A stretch of DNA of 64,000 nucleotides from Branchipolynoe longqiensis (GCA_030323885.1 CM059193.1:53410749-53474748), one strand, 5' to 3'; shown: positions 29,048 through 41,350, numbered from the stretch's first letter. Notes: generated from the sequence alone by a model not told the origin. Made by a program: numbers and translations.

Positions 29048-30679
29048 AGGCCCTGTCACACTATGACATTTGTTCCGGCGTGCTGCCAACGTGCAAAATA
29101 TTATCAACGCGTCGAGAAACGCCAAACTTTTCGGCGTTTCGGGGGGTAGATGGACCGGCCACAGCGTGTTGCTAGCGGGATAATAGCGTGTTATTAGCGC
29201 TCCGTCAACAGGTATCGGCGGGGTTCGATGTGCAGTGGAACAAAGTGTCAACGTCCCACCAGCGGGTTCCCAGCGTGTTATCAGCGTGTTATTGGCGTGT
29301 TGTCGGCGCGTTGACGGCATGGGGATGGCGCGTTGGAGTTGTGTTAGTAGCGTGTCAACGCGTACATACCCGCCACCAACATGTCAGGACGCACCAGCAG
29401 TGTGTCTACACCCGCCGCCAATGCGTTCAGGCACGCCGGCAACACGTCCGACGCTCCAAGAAACGCTGGGACGTTGCCGACGGAACAGTCGCATTTTGGC
29501 AAAAAAAGGCCCACTATAAGGCCCTGTCACACTACGACGTTTCCTACCAACGCGCGTCGACGTGTTGCCTTTTTGGTCGAAACGTCGGTACACGTCCGGT
29601 ACGTTACCGGCGCGTTAACGGCGCGTTACCGGCGCGTTACCGGCGCGTCGGTACATAGCAACGTTTGAAGGAACAAGTCGGCGCGCGTCTGCGCGCGTCG
29701 GGGCGCGTCAAGGTTTTGTGCTTGCACAAAACTTTCGACGGGCCGCAACGCGCGGCAGCGTTTTGGGGGGCGCGTTACGGACGCGTTAGCAACACGTCGA
29801 CACGCGTTGGCGGCGCGCAGGCGGAACGCTGGCAGGACGTTGATCAACGTCGGTTAACGTTGGCTTTTTTTCCCCCAAAATGCGAGCGTTCTGTCGGCGC
29901 GTCGGGAACGTCAGATCGACGTGTTGTGGGCGCGCCATTGGCGTTGCTCCAGCGTTTCTCGGCGCGTTGGACGTGTTGCCGGCGCGCCTCGATGCGTTGG
30001 CCGCGCGGTGTGGACGCGCTGCGGGCGCGTCCTAACGTGTTGCTCGCAGGTATGTACGCGTTGACATGGTTCTAACCCAACACCAACGCGCCGACAGCGC
30101 GCCGACAGCGCGCCGATGGCGCGCCGATGGCGCGCCGATGTCACGCTGGGAACCCGTTGGCGGGACGTTGGCATTCTGTTCCGCCGCGCGTCGAAGCCCG
30201 TTGGCCGCGCGCTAATAGCACGCTACTAACACGCTGTGCCGCGTCAAACTTTCTCCCAAAGCGCCGAAAAGTTTGACGTTTCTCGACGGGTTGCAAATAT
30301 TTTGCGCGTTGCCGGCACGCCGGGGGAAACGTCGTAGTGTGACAGGGCCTTTAAGCGACGTTGATCAGCGTTCTTCCAGCGTTCCGCCGGTGCGCCGCCA
30401 ACGGGTGTTGACGTGTTGCTAACGCGTCCGTAACGCGCCCGCCAACACGCTGACGCGCGTTGTGGCCCGTCGAAAGTTTTGTGCAAGCACAAAATCTCGA
30501 CACCCCCCGACGCGCGCCAACGTGTCGGTCCAAACGTTGCTCGCACTCAACGTGTACCAACGTGTACCGACGCGCCGGTAACGTGCGCGTAACGCGTCCC
30601 AAAGGCTTGCTGATGTTTCACCCAAAAAGGCAACACGTCGGAGCGCGTTGTTGAGAAATGTCGTAATGTGACAGGGCCT
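29048..30679 (+). mobile_element. FB2: Harbinger-like foldback MITE split by FB3
   Basis: The left arm 29048-29515 starts AGGCCCTGTCACACTATGAC. The right arm 30354-30679 ends, read inverted, AGGCCCTGTCACATTACGAC. The flanks are TTA (29045-29047) and TTC (30680-30682), an imperfect 3-bp duplication. With FB3 removed the element is about 800 bases and collinear with the single copy at 36104-36919. The lexicon is GCGTGTTGGCG/GCGCGTT words. The core TTTTGTGCAAGCACAAAA is at 30477-30494, about 194 bases from the right end. No protein is encoded. Confidence 0.8.
29519..30350 (-). mobile_element. FB3: same family as FB2, inserted in its middle in reverse
   Basis: The ends are AGGCCCTGTCACACTACGAC at 29519 and its inverse ending at 30350. 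They are flanked by ATA (29516-29518) and TTA (30351-30353), again an imperfect 3-bp duplication. The arm carrying the core (TTTTGTGCTTGCACAAAA, 29714-29731) comes first, about 203 bases from the left end, so the element is reversed relative to FB2. It lies in the A-tract region that joins the two arms of FB2. Confidence 0.8.
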
Positions 30680-31037
30680 TTCAGTTGAATTGTTGATGGT
30701 TTTGAGTTTATGTCATGCTTGTTAGATAAATATATTAGATTCATCATTATTATCTACCTTACTTTTATTTGAAGTAACATTTATATTAAATGGCCAACCT
30801 TTGAGATATTTGAAGTGCAAACATGTAAAATTAGTTTTGGCAAGCACAGCAAAACTCTGACACCATAAGGTTCATCATTAACAGGTTCTATTAAATTGAC
30901 TCAGTATTCCCTTCTGCATGTATACATAAACAAATGTTTAATAAGTGCATCAGTGTCTAAGGTAGTTATGTAGAATCAAATCTAGATAATTATTTTGGTT
31001 TTGAATTTTGATGATCCCTGGGACTATGCAGCTTTAA
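30680..31037 (+). repeat. MITE-M copy abutting FB2
   Basis: The body and right end match the reference copy (AGATAAATATATTAGAT, AGTTTTGGCAAGCACAGCAA, GGACTATGCAGCTTTAA). The left TIR is degraded where FB2 ends, so FB2 may have inserted in or next to it. Confidence 0.65.
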
Positions 31038-31044
31038 AGGGAAA

Positions 31045-31235
31045 TATCATGACCGACCAAACTTTACTTAAAGTAAATTCTACTATCACTTAAACTACAT
31101 TTAAAGCATTAATGGGTACAGACTTGGAAAGTGGTGCAAATTATATCACTTAAACTGAATGTAAAGCCTTATAGGTACATAATTGGAAAGTGATGTAAAC
31201 CCTACTATCACTTAAACTAAATTTAAAGCATGTTC
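31045..31235. repeat. Short tandem repeat, unit about 62 bp, 2.7 copies
   Basis: The recurring block is TATCACTTAAACT, followed by A(A/C)ATTTAAAGC or GAATGTAAAGCC, then GGTACA.A.TTGGAAAGTG. Starts fall near 31070, 31144 and 31209. Confidence 0.65.
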
Positions 31236-31356
31236 CCTATGCAACTTTAACGCTAGGCATTAGAGGACTTCTCACAGATCGCCCCTGAGACGGTTCTGCG
31301 CGGACAGTGTAGCATGTAATCACGCAGGCTGAACTGCTCGGACGATACAGCCTCAT

Positions 31357-31930
31357 GAGCAGCTCACAGAGAAAGGAGCCCAGAGCGGGACGGGCGCCGA
31401 GTGTTGAGAGGCAGACGGGTGGGTGTGGGAGCGATGAGGAGCAGCTCACAGAGAAAGGAGCCCAGAGCGGGACGGGCGCCGAGTGTTGAGAGGCAGGCGG
31501 GTGGGTGTGGGAGCGATGAGGAGCAGCTCACAGAGAAAGGAGCCCAGAGCGGGATGGGCGCCGAGTGTTGAGAGGCAGACGGGCGGGTGTGGGAGCGATG
31601 AGGAGCAGCTCACAGAGAAAGGAGCCCAGAGCGGGACGGGCGCCGAGTGTTGAGAGGCAGACGGGCGGGTGTGGGAGCGATGAGGATCAGCTCACAGAGA
31701 AAGGAGCCCAGAGCGGGACGGGCGCCGAGTGTTGAGAGGCAGACCGGCGGGTGCGGGAGCGATGAGGAGCAGCTCACAGAGAAAGGATCCCAGAGCGGGA
31801 CGAGCGCCGAGTGTTGAGAGGCAGACGGGCGGGTGTGGGAGCGATGAGGAGCAGCTCACAGAGAAAGGAGCCCAGAGCGGGACGGGCGCCGAGAGTTGAG
31901 AGGCAGTCGGGCGGGTGTGGGAGCGATGAG
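31357..31930. repeat. 82-bp tandem repeat, 7 units
   Basis: The unit begins GAGCAGCTCACAGAGAAAGG and includes GAGCGGGACGGGCGCCGAG and GTTGAGAGGCAGACGGG. It recurs at exactly 82 bases (31357, 31439, 31521, 31603, 31685, 31767, 31849). It is GC-rich in AT-rich surroundings. Because 82 is not a multiple of 3, its open frames change from unit to unit and are not a gene. Confidence 0.95.
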
Positions 31931-33300
31931 GGGGGCAGGGGGAGCTGGTGAGTGCTGGCTGCGTGGGAGGGAGGGGATTGGATGGAGATGTGGGCGGGGG
32001 CATGGGCGCAGGTGGGAAGCTTTTTTTTGGTTGAGGGTGACGGTGGTGGGGCTGTGATTGTGGGTAGTGCGGTGTGAATGTGGGTGGTGTGGTGTGAATG
32101 TGGGTGGTGCGTTGTGAATATGGGCGGTGTGAATGTGGGTGGTTTGTTGTGAATGTGGGTGGGGTGGTATGAATGTGGGTGGTGTGTTGTGAATGTGGAT
32201 GGGGGTGGTGTGAATGTTGGGTGTGGGGTGAATGTGGGTGGTGTGGTGTGAATGTGGGTGGTGTGTTGTGAATATGGGCGGTGTGAATGTGGGTGGTTTG
32301 TTGTGACTGTGGGTGGGGTGGTATGAATGTGGGTGGTGTGTTGTGAATGTGGGAGGGGTGTTGTGAATATGGGCGCTGTCAATGTGGGTGGTGGGTTGTG
32401 AATGTGGGTGGTGTGTTGTGAATGTGGGTGGGGTGGTATGAATGTGGGTGGGGTGCAATGAATGTGGGTGATGTGTTGTGAATGTGGATGGGGTGGTGTG
32501 AATGTTGGGTGTGGGGTGAATGTGGGTGGTGTGGTGGCAATGTGGGTGGTGTGTTGTGAATGTGGGTGGTGTGTTGTGAATATGGGCACTGTCAATGTGG
32601 GTGGTGTGTTGTGAATGTGGGTGGGGTGGTGTGAATGTGGGTGGTGTGTTGTGAATGTGGGTAGTGTGTTGTGAATATGGGTGTTGTGAATGTGTGTGGT
32701 GCGGTGTGATTTTGGGTGGTGTGTTGTGAATGTGGGGGGGGGGTGTTGTGAATGTTGGTGGTGTGAATGGGGGTGTGTGGTAATAAATTGGGTGGTATGG
32801 TGGACATGTGGTGTGAATACGGGTGGGTATGGAAGATGTGCGGTGTGAATGTGGGTGGTGTAGTGTAAATGTGTGTCGTCTGGTGAATGTAGATGGTGTG
32901 GTGTGAGTTTTGGTGAGGTCATGTGAATGTACATTGTGGTGTAAAGGTGGGTGGGTGGGATGCCATACATGTGGTGTGAATGTGGGTGTTGTGTTGTGAA
33001 TGTAGGTGGTGTTGTATGAATAATGGGTGGTGTAGTGTGAATATGGGTGGTGTGAATGTGGGTGGTGTGGTGTGAATGTGGATGATGTGGTGAATGCGGA
33101 TGGTGTGAATGTGGGTGCTGTGATGTGAATGTGGGGTGGAGTGTGAATGTGGGTGGTGTGAATGTGGGTGGTGTGGTGTGAATTTGGATGATGTGGTGTG
33201 GATGTGAATTGTGGTGTGAATGTGGGTGGTGTGGTGTGAATGTGGGTGGTGTGCTTTGAATGTGGGTTATGGTGTGAATGTGGGTGGGTGGCATGGCATA
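31931..33300. repeat. GTGTGAATGTGGGTG minisatellite
   Basis: Irregular array of GTGTGGTGTGAATGTGGGTG words with GTTGTGAATATGGGC and GGTATGAATGTGGG variants. The minus-strand frame of 509 codons across it is His/Thr/Pro repeat translation. Confidence 0.95.
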
Positions 33301-33394
33301 CATGTGGGCGGTCGTCTCAGTGTGGGAGGGGGTGTGGATGTATGTGCTGTTGTCAACGTGGATAGTTGTTGGTGTGGATGTAGGTTGTGGTGTG

Positions 33395-33790
33395 TATATC
33401 TGACAGCTTGATGTGCGGGTGTATTAACCAGATCGAGTGGTGTGTGAGGATGGGAATGTGGATATAGGTTGTGGTGTCTTTGATGTCCGAGTGTATTAAG
33501 CAGATGGTGTGGTGTGTGAGGGTGGGACTGTAGATGTAGGTTGTGGTGTGTGTGATGTGTGGCTGTATTAAGCAGATCGTGTGGTGTGTGAGGGTAGGAC
33601 TGCGGATGTAGGTTGTGGTGTGTCTGATGTCCGGGTGGATTAAGCAGATGGTGTGTTGTGTGAGTGTGGGACTGTGGATGTAGGTTGTTGTGTGTGTGAT
33701 GTGTGGGTGTATTAAGCAGATGGTGTGGTGTGTGAGTGTCGGACAGTGGATGTTGGTTGTGGTGTGTGTGATTTCACGGTGGGATAGTGA
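33395..33790. repeat. 72-bp tandem repeat, about 5.4 units
   Basis: The block GTATTAAGCAGATGGTGTGG followed by GTGGATGTAGGTTGTGGTGT recurs every 72 bases (ATTAA at 33423, 33495, 33567, 33639, 33711). It grew out of the neighbouring TG-rich array. Confidence 0.9.
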
Positions 33791-33814
33791 TGGTGATGGC
33801 GTGGCAGTGGTGGT

Positions 33815-34190
33815 GTTGAAGGTGGGGGGGGGGGGGGGCGAGTGAGTAAACAATCAACTCGTAGCGGAGGTGGAATCATCTGGTTTGTAGGCAAACTGGA
33901 AGTGGGGCGATACTCGCTGATAGACTCGGGGATGGATCAGTGCGTGGATTGAGCATCTCTGGAGGTGACCTGAGTACAGTCCGGGGACAAGGCGGACCGG
34001 CGGGAACCCGACGGAGGGCCGGGGGGGGGGGGGGGGCACCGAGGAGACGGGCGGGGAGCTGCCAGGACAGGAGGACATCCCGGCGGGGACGGGTCGGGTT
34101 GCCGGCGGGGGAAGGGAGGGGGGGCGGGGGGGCGGACTGTAATACACAGCCTACCCAGTGAACCGTCTGCACGGACCTCTGAGGTAAGGA
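33815..34190 (+). other. GC-rich, CpG-containing block with G runs and a donor-like end
   Basis: Several runs of 6-16 G on the plus strand (33826-33838, 34021-34036, 34115-34133) make it a candidate G-quadruplex region. It ends ACCTCTGAGGTAAGG, a good splice donor at about 34183. A CpG-rich first exon or promoter is possible, but I find no supported reading frame. Confidence 0.35.
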
Positions 34191-35004
34191 CTCACACACA
34201 TCGATAGCTATGTCTCAGAGTATCTCTGAGGGGGCTAATGTAGTGTAATGATTAGCATGGTAGCCCCAGAAGAGCAAAAAGTGTGTCTTCAAAATCGAGT
34301 TGGTGTTGTGTGTCAAAAATGGGAACTAGGCGCAATAGTTATTTTCATCACCGTCACGTGTCACACCTAGCTAGAGACACCGGCTGTTAAATGCATCCGT
34401 TTGAAGCAGACGACAAACATGTTCAATGGCGGGAAGGGTGAAGCCCTGGAGTTACGGCGTCCTCTTCACTGACAACAACACCGCAGTCACCACAGGTGCT
34501 GTCATTAATGTTGATTGTCATATTACATATTTCAATGTCTTGCAGTGCATTGCTATAGCCTCGTTTTGAGCGAAAAACCGCCATTTCCGTCTCCAGTCAA
34601 CCATCGCTCCAACAGCCAGTTCCCGTTCCTTCTGTGTGTTTTCTTCTTTTCTTTTTCTTTTTACAGAAATGTGGTTCCTTGTGCTTATATTCTGGATGTT
34701 GTATTGTGTGACAAATGAATGTGAAACGTAACTAACTGACAGGTCCATCAGACAGCTCCTTTCACACGGACAGTTCTTAATTATCTAAATTATCTGACAA
34801 ATGCGGAGACTTGTTGACATAATGACAGGTTACTGGCTCATCATTTTGTGATTGATTTCTGAAATCAAAGCGATCAAAGTGTATTATAATAAGAGATATA
34901 GTTCTGACATTTCCTCTACTTATTATACACCGTATTTCTCAGGCAATCGCACTGTGTAGTGGACTGGGGGAAGTCCAATTGTCCGCGAATGAAATTGTTC
35001 CCAC
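34191..35004. other. No gene recognised
   Basis: Mixed-composition spacer. No repeat match inside the window and no protein motif. Confidence 0.4.
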
Positions 35005-35335
35005 TTACACTGCATATTCCAATGAAATCATCAAATGTTCACAACCAACAGTTGGCCTTGATTTGATCCTACATATCCTACGTAGATACTGGTTCACTTA
35101 GTAAGCATGTGTAGCTGCATAGAAGGGGATACTAAGTCAATTTAGTAGAACATCTTACTGCTGAAACACATGGCTTTAGAATTTGCATGGGCTTCCTAAA
35201 ATTGATTTGGTATGTTTTCATCTCCAAGACTTTCCATTTGAAATAACAGTTACTTCAAATTAAATATAGTCAATTATAATAATCAGTTTAATGTATTGAT
35301 CTTAGAAAATCTCAGAAACTGAAAACCGCATTTCC
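35005..35335 (-). repeat. MITE-M copy, diverged
   Basis: Begins ACTGCATATTCCAATGAAATC. Contains TTGATTTGATCCTACATATC and TTAGTAAGCATGTG, then TTCAAATTAAATATAGTC. The right end near 35333 has lost the ATGCAACTTTAA block. Confidence 0.55.
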
Positions 35336-36100
35336 GGTTGCAAGTTTTGCTCGGCAACTAGTGGAGAGAAACTGAGAAGGCAGTTATTAAAGATCGGGTC
35401 ACCTGGTTTTACCATGTATTCCTTAGATGAATATTCCACGTATCTTAACACGATATTCATATTCCAGAAAGGCAAGCTACCTTGGATGTAGACTGGGCTA
35501 CAGTAGCTGAAGACTGATCAGCCGAGCTCTGCTTAACTGCATCTGCTGTCGCTTTTATTAGTATTTCTGTGACAGCATGCGGGGAAGACAAAGGTCATAC
35601 ATCAAGAAAGGTCAACCTACATAGGTTATAAGGCAGCATCAAAAGCTTCTCAATTTACTTTAAGTGATACGGTTTCCACTACTTCCCATGTGTGTAACTA
35701 TGCTCTGGCCTATGTCACTAAGAAATGAGGTGTATGATTAGTAGCGAATTACACTAATAGCAACAGCTTTACCACAAATACACCTAGATCATTAATGGTC
35801 CCTAAATACCTCCAGGAGAATAGATCGCTTCAAGTTATACAAATATACAAGTTATACAAGTATAATGATCAACATAATATATTTAGGCAACAAAGATGGC
35901 AGTAACTTTAATCTATCGAACCATACAACGAACAACATATAATAATATATTACTATATGTGATGTATAAGAATTATACGGGTATGAATAATGGAAGTTGT
36001 CTGTATCTCATGCACCTCCAATCTAGCTTGTCTGTATCTCACCCCACATCACCTCTAACAACGATTCGTGGCGCCACCGTCACTGACCACTATGTCCACC
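35336..36100. other. No gene recognised
   Basis: AT-rich spacer with two nearby AAGTTATACAA words at 35833-35870. Nothing else was recognised. Confidence 0.4.
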
Positions 36101-36103
36101 TCA

Positions 36104-36919
36104 TGGTGCAGTCACACTACGACGTGTTTTCCGGTGTGCCGCCAATGCGCAAAATATTTGCTAGCACGTGAGACACGTCCAACTTTTCAGCATTTTGGGA
36201 CAAAGTTCGACGGGCCACAGTGTGTTAGTGGCGCGCTATTGGCATGTTTTTGGCACGTTTTTTGCACGTTGGTAGCATGCCAATGGCGTGTTGGTGGCAT
36301 GTTGGTGGCATGTTGGTGGCATGCCGGTGGCGTGCAGGCAGCGCGCTGGTATCGTGTTAGTACCATGTCAACGTGTAGACACCCGCCATCAACACATCAA
36401 GACGCACCGGGAACATGTCCAGACCCGCCACCAGCATCTCCAGACGCGCCGGCAACACGTCCAATGCACCGAGAAACACCGGAGCAACGCCAATTGTGCA
36501 CCCACTACTCATCGATGGGACGTTGCGGACGCGCCGATGCACCGACGGAACGGTTGTATTTTGGCAAAAAAAAGGCCAACCTTAACTGACGTTGATCAGC
36601 GTTCTGCCAGCGTTCCGCCGGCGCGCCGGCAACGCATACCGACGTGCTGGCAACGGGTCCGTAACGTGCCCTCCAACCCATCGGAGCGAGTGGGTCCGCG
36701 CCGAAAGTTTTGTGCAAGCACAAAACGATTGGCGCCACCCGGCGCGCACCGACGCGCGCCGACGTGTCCATTCACACGTTGCTATCACTCAACGTGTACC
36801 GACATGTACCGACGCGCCGGTAATGCATCCCGACTCGTCCTGACGTTTCGCCCAGAAACTCAACACGTTGGCACGCGTTGTCCAACGTTGATGAAACACG
36901 TCGTAGTGTGACTGCGCCA
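36104..36919 (+). mobile_element. FB-type foldback MITE, single complete copy
   Basis: Ends TGGTGCAGTCACACTACGAC and, inverted, TGGCGCAGTCACACTACGAC. They are flanked by TCA on both sides (36101-36103 and 36920-36922), a perfect 3-bp duplication but not TWA. The left arm (GTGCCGCCAATGCGCAAAATA, one base fewer if aligned to FB2) and the right arm are collinear with FB2 after removing FB3. The core TTTTGTGCAAGCACAAAA is at 36708-36725, about 203 bases from the right end. Length about 816. No protein. Confidence 0.8.
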
Positions 36920-36922
36920 TCA

Positions 36923-38574
36923 CCAACTGCTCCTAACTGCCTACTAATCGCATATGCATGTGATGTACAGGGATTATGTGAGTAAAAAGGCGAGTAAATG
37001 AAACGTTCTGCTAATAGTATCACTGCCATGGTGTGTACTACACGACGGGTGATCCCACCCCATCTTGAGATTGCTGGCGCCACCACTGCCCAACACTTGC
37101 AGTGCTGCAAAACAGCCACTCGAACACTGGACATTATTTATATACTCATCTCCATCAGATTAAGACAAATGGCCTCCTATGAGCTAGGATCATCATAATT
37201 GTGAAGAAGCAAAATCATGTCGGTCATGTTACTACCCCTTTAAGCGGCATGAATCATGTGACTAAGAGTTTCTGGAATCTACTTTGTCCATATGGGTTAT
37301 TATTGATCACATGGCTTCGTTTACTAGGTTCGCTTGGAAACTGTAATGGACTATTGGAAATTGGCATGCTTATATCCTGAGTTGCACCCCAACTTTATTG
37401 ATTTTCCACCAACAGCCTGCCCTCTGGTGGCAGTGGCAAGAACTAATGTGGGTGACATCTCGGTCTGTCGCAGCCTCTGTACATAGGATGGTGTAGAGGA
37501 TTTAAACCAGCAATCTGCCCTCTGGTGGTAGTAGCAAGAACTAATGCTATGGGTGACAGTAAGCTCTGTGGAAAGAAGATGGGAATCATATAGGAGGTTG
37601 CAACAAGAAAAACGCTGATACAGAAGTCAGCATAATGCGTGCTATGGTTTCAAATCACACTTATTGCTTCTCAATCGAATTTGAATTAGACGTATTGGGG
37701 TATGACGGCTTAGTAACACTTACCATCATTTTATGAAAGGGGGATCGACCTTCAATAGTATATGGTGGCCTCATAGTGCTGCCTTGAAAGTATCACTTGT
37801 ATCAGCATTTGGTTTGATTCAGCCGAGGATTGATTTGTAGGAGAAAACATCTTTACAAAAAATGAATAAAAAAGAAATATCCTTCATCATACATACATAT
37901 GCATATAGTTATGACTAGTTTATACATGTATGTAGCTATCTAGAAATGCTTCGGCTTCCACATCAGTGTACAGGATGTACAATTAATTATGCATATATAA
38001 ATAGGCGGAGTATTGCCTGTATTATTATGGCTATGAGTTGTTATTCGCAAAATACATTATGTCCAACCATTGACTTGCTGGGATTTGCCCCCGGTTGGCT
38101 CTTGTGGCGCCACCAACGGCCACTTCCGGTGGTGTTCGTGCTAGGCCATGTCACTTGCCCATCTAAACACATTACACATTGTAATAGTCAGTAATAAGCA
38201 ACGCCGCAACATGGTAGCCGTCACTGACCCTTCCCAGGGTAGAAGGACCAAGGGGCAGTGTGCTAACGCAGCACTGCCGAAGGTTGGCCATTCCATGCAT
38301 AGCTCGGTGCAGCCTCCCCCCCCACCCCCACCACCACCCCCACCCACACCCCATGCCCCCAGGGGGGTTGCATGTTACCCGGCTGTGCTGTGGTACGTTA
38401 CTTCGATTCTGGACCTAAGCGGAATGAAGTGGGATACAACCTCGAAGACCGACCAACTATGGTGTGTCGCTTACTCCATATCTCCCCGCAGTTTCGAAAA
38501 TGGTTCATAACAATGTTCTACAAACTGTACGATGTATAGCCTATGTAGCACATATTATAATAGGTGTTTGTGCA
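36923..38574. other. No gene recognised; one short direct repeat
   Basis: CTGCCCTCTGGTGGCAGTGG followed by CAAGAACTAATG at about 37416-37450 recurs as CTGCCCTCTGGTGGTAGTAG at about 37512-37546, about 97 bases later. 38318-38350 is a C/A-rich run. The rest is unrecognised spacer. Confidence 0.45.
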
Positions 38575-41350
38575 GGGTTTAAGCGTATGTAGCACACATT
38601 GCAATAAGTGTGGTGCCTGGTTTAAGCCTGTGTAGCACACATTGCATATGTAGCACACATTGCAATAAGTGTGTGGCCTGGTTTAGCCTGTAGCACACAT
38701 TGCAATAAGTGTGTGTGCCCGGCTTAAGCCTAGTAGCACACATGCAATAAGTGTTGTGCCGCTTAAGCCTGTGTGACATGTGAGAGTGAGCCATTGCAAT
38801 AAGTGTGTGTGCCAGCTTAAGCCTATGTAGCACACATTGCAATAAGTGTGTGTGCCGGTTTAAGCCTGTGTAGCACACATTGCAATAAGTGTGTGTGCAG
38901 GGCTTAAGCCTATGTAGCACACATTGCAATAAGTGTGTGTGCCCGGCTTAAGCCTATGTAGCACACATTGCAATAAGTGTGTGTGCCTGGTTTAAGCCTG
39001 TGTAGCACACATTGCAATAAGTGTGTGTGCCCGGCTTAAGCCTATGTAGCACACATTGCAATAAGTGTGTGTGCCCAGCTTAAGCCTGTGTAGCACACAT
39101 TGCAATAAGTGTGTGTGCAGGGCTTAAGCCTATGTAGCACACATTGCAATAAGTGTGTGTGCAGGGCTTAAGCCTATGTAGCACACATTGCAATAAGTGT
39201 GTGTGCAGGGCTTAAGCCTATGTAGCACACATTGCAATAAGTGTGTGTGCAGGGCTTAAGCCTGTGTAGCACACATTGCAATAAGTGTGTGTGCAGGGCT
39301 TAAGCCTATGTAGCACACATTGCAATAAGTGTGTGTGCCCAGCTTAAGCCTGTGTAGCACACATTGCAATAAGTGTGTGTGCAGGGCTTAAGCCTATGTA
39401 GCACACATTGCAATAAGTGTGTGTGCAGGGTTAAGCCTATGTAGCACACATTGCAATAAGTGTGTGTGCCCAGCTTAAGCCTATGTAGCACACATTGCAA
39501 TAAGTGTGTGTGCCTGGCTTAAGCCTGTGTAGCACACATTGCAATAAGTGTGTGTGCAGGGCTTAAGCCTATGTAGCACACATTGCAATAAGTGTGTGTG
39601 CAGGGTTTAAGCCTATGTAGCACACATTGCAATAAGTGTGTGTGCCCAGCTTAAGCCTATGTAGCACACATTGCAATAAGCGTGTGTGCCTGGCTTAAGC
39701 CTATGTAGCACACATTGCAATAAGTGTGTGTGCAGGGCTTAAGCCTATGTAGCACACATTGCAATAAGGGTGTGTGCAGGGCTTAAGCCTGTGTAGCACA
39801 CATTGCAATAAGTGTGTGTGCCTGGCTTAAGCCTGTGTAGCACACATTGCAATAAGTGTGTGTGCCCAGCTTAAGCCTGTGTAGCACACATTGCAATAAG
39901 TGTGTGTGCCCGGCTTAAGCCTGTGTAGCACACATTGCAATAAGTGTGTGTGCCTGGCTTAAGCCTGTGTAGCACACATTGCAATAAGTGTGTGTGCAGG
40001 GCTTAAGCCTGTGTAGCACACATTGCAATAAGTGTGTGTGCCCAGCTTAAGCCTATGTAGCACACATTGCAATAAGTGTGTGTGCCCAGCTTAAGCCTGT
40101 GTAGCACACATTGCAATAAGTGTGTGTGCAGGGTTTAAGCCTTGTGCAAAAATGTGTGTGCAGGGCTTAAGCCTATGTAGCACACATTGCAATAAGTGTG
40201 TGTGCCCGGCTTAAGCCTTGTACACACATTGCAATAAGTGTGTGTGCCTGGTTTAAGCCTGTGTAGCACACATTGCAATAAGTGTGTGTGCCAGGCTTAA
40301 GCCTGTGTAGCACACATTGCAATAAGTGTGTGTGCCCAGCTTAAGCTGTGTAGCACACATTGCAATAAGTGTGTGCAGGGCTTAAGCCTATGTAGCACAC
40401 ATTGCAATAAGTGTGTGTGCAGGGTTTAAGCCTATGTAGCACACATTGCATAAGTGTGTGTGCCCAGCTTAAGCCTGTATAGCACACATTGCAATAAGTG
40501 TGTGTGCCCAGCTTAAGCCTATGTAGCACACATTACAATAAGTGTGTGTGCAGGGCTTAAGCCTATGTAGCACACATTACAATAAGTGTGTGTGCAGGGT
40601 TTAAGCCTATGTAGCACACATTGCAATAAGTGTGTGTGCAGGGCTTAAGCCTATGTAGCACACATTGCAATAAGTGTGTGTGCCCAGCTTAAGCCTGTGT
40701 AGCACACATTGCAATAAGTGTGTGTGCCTGGTTTAAGCCTGTGTAGCACACATTGCAATAAGTGTGTGTGCAGGGCTTAAGCCTGTGTAGCACACATTGC
40801 AATAAGTCTGTGTGCCCAGCTTAAGCCTGTGTAGCACACATTGCAATAAGTGTGTGTGCAGGGCTTAAGCCTATGTAGCACACATTGCAATAAGTGTGTG
40901 TGCAGGGTTTAAGCCTATGTAGCACACATTGCAATAAGTGTGTGTGCAGGGTTTAAGCCTATGTAGCACACATTGCAATAAGTGTGTGTGCCCAGCTTAA
41001 GCCTGTATAGCACACATTGCAATAAGTGTGTGTGCCCAGCTTAAGCCTATGTAGCACACATTACAATAAGTGTGTGTGCAGGGCTTAAGCCTATGTAGCA
41101 CACATTACAATAAGTGTGTGTGCAGGGCTTAAGCCTATGTAGCACACATTAAAATAAGCGTGTGTGCAGGGTTTAAGCCTGTGTAGCACACATTGCAATA
41201 AGTGTGTGTGCAGGGTTTAAGCCTATGTAGCACACATTGCAATAAGTGTGTGTGCAGGGTTTAAGCCTGTGTAGCACACATTGCAATAAGTGTGTGTGCA
41301 GGGTTTAAGCCTATGTAGCACACATTACAATACGTGTGTGTGCAGGGCTT
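38575..41350. repeat. 44-bp satellite, about 63 units, two palindromes per unit
   Basis: The unit is GTAGCACACATTGCAATAAG, TGTGTGTGCAGGG, CTTAAGCCTAT. GCACACA and TGTGTGC flank an A/T-rich loop, and GGCTTAAGCC is a perfect 10-base palindrome, so each unit can form two small hairpins. Sub-families differ at CAGGG/CCCAG/CCTGG/CCCGG before CTTAAG. The left edge (38575-38900) is the most damaged. Minus-strand frames across it are repeat translations (CVLHRLK and similar). Confidence 0.95.

Noticed and set aside
29188..30602. Several 70-156-codon frames with Arg/Val/Ala bias
   Set aside because: They come from GCGCGTT/CGTGTTGG words of nested foldback elements FB2 and FB3, and change with each indel.
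31774..33303. 509-codon open frame on the minus strand rich in His, Thr and Pro
   Set aside because: It is a translation of the GTGTGAATGTGGGTG minisatellite, which has no stop in that frame. No start context, domain or non-repeat part.
38148..38510. 120-codon frame with a polyproline stretch
   Set aside because: The polyproline comes from a C-rich simple repeat; no motif, splice signal or conservation argument supports a gene.
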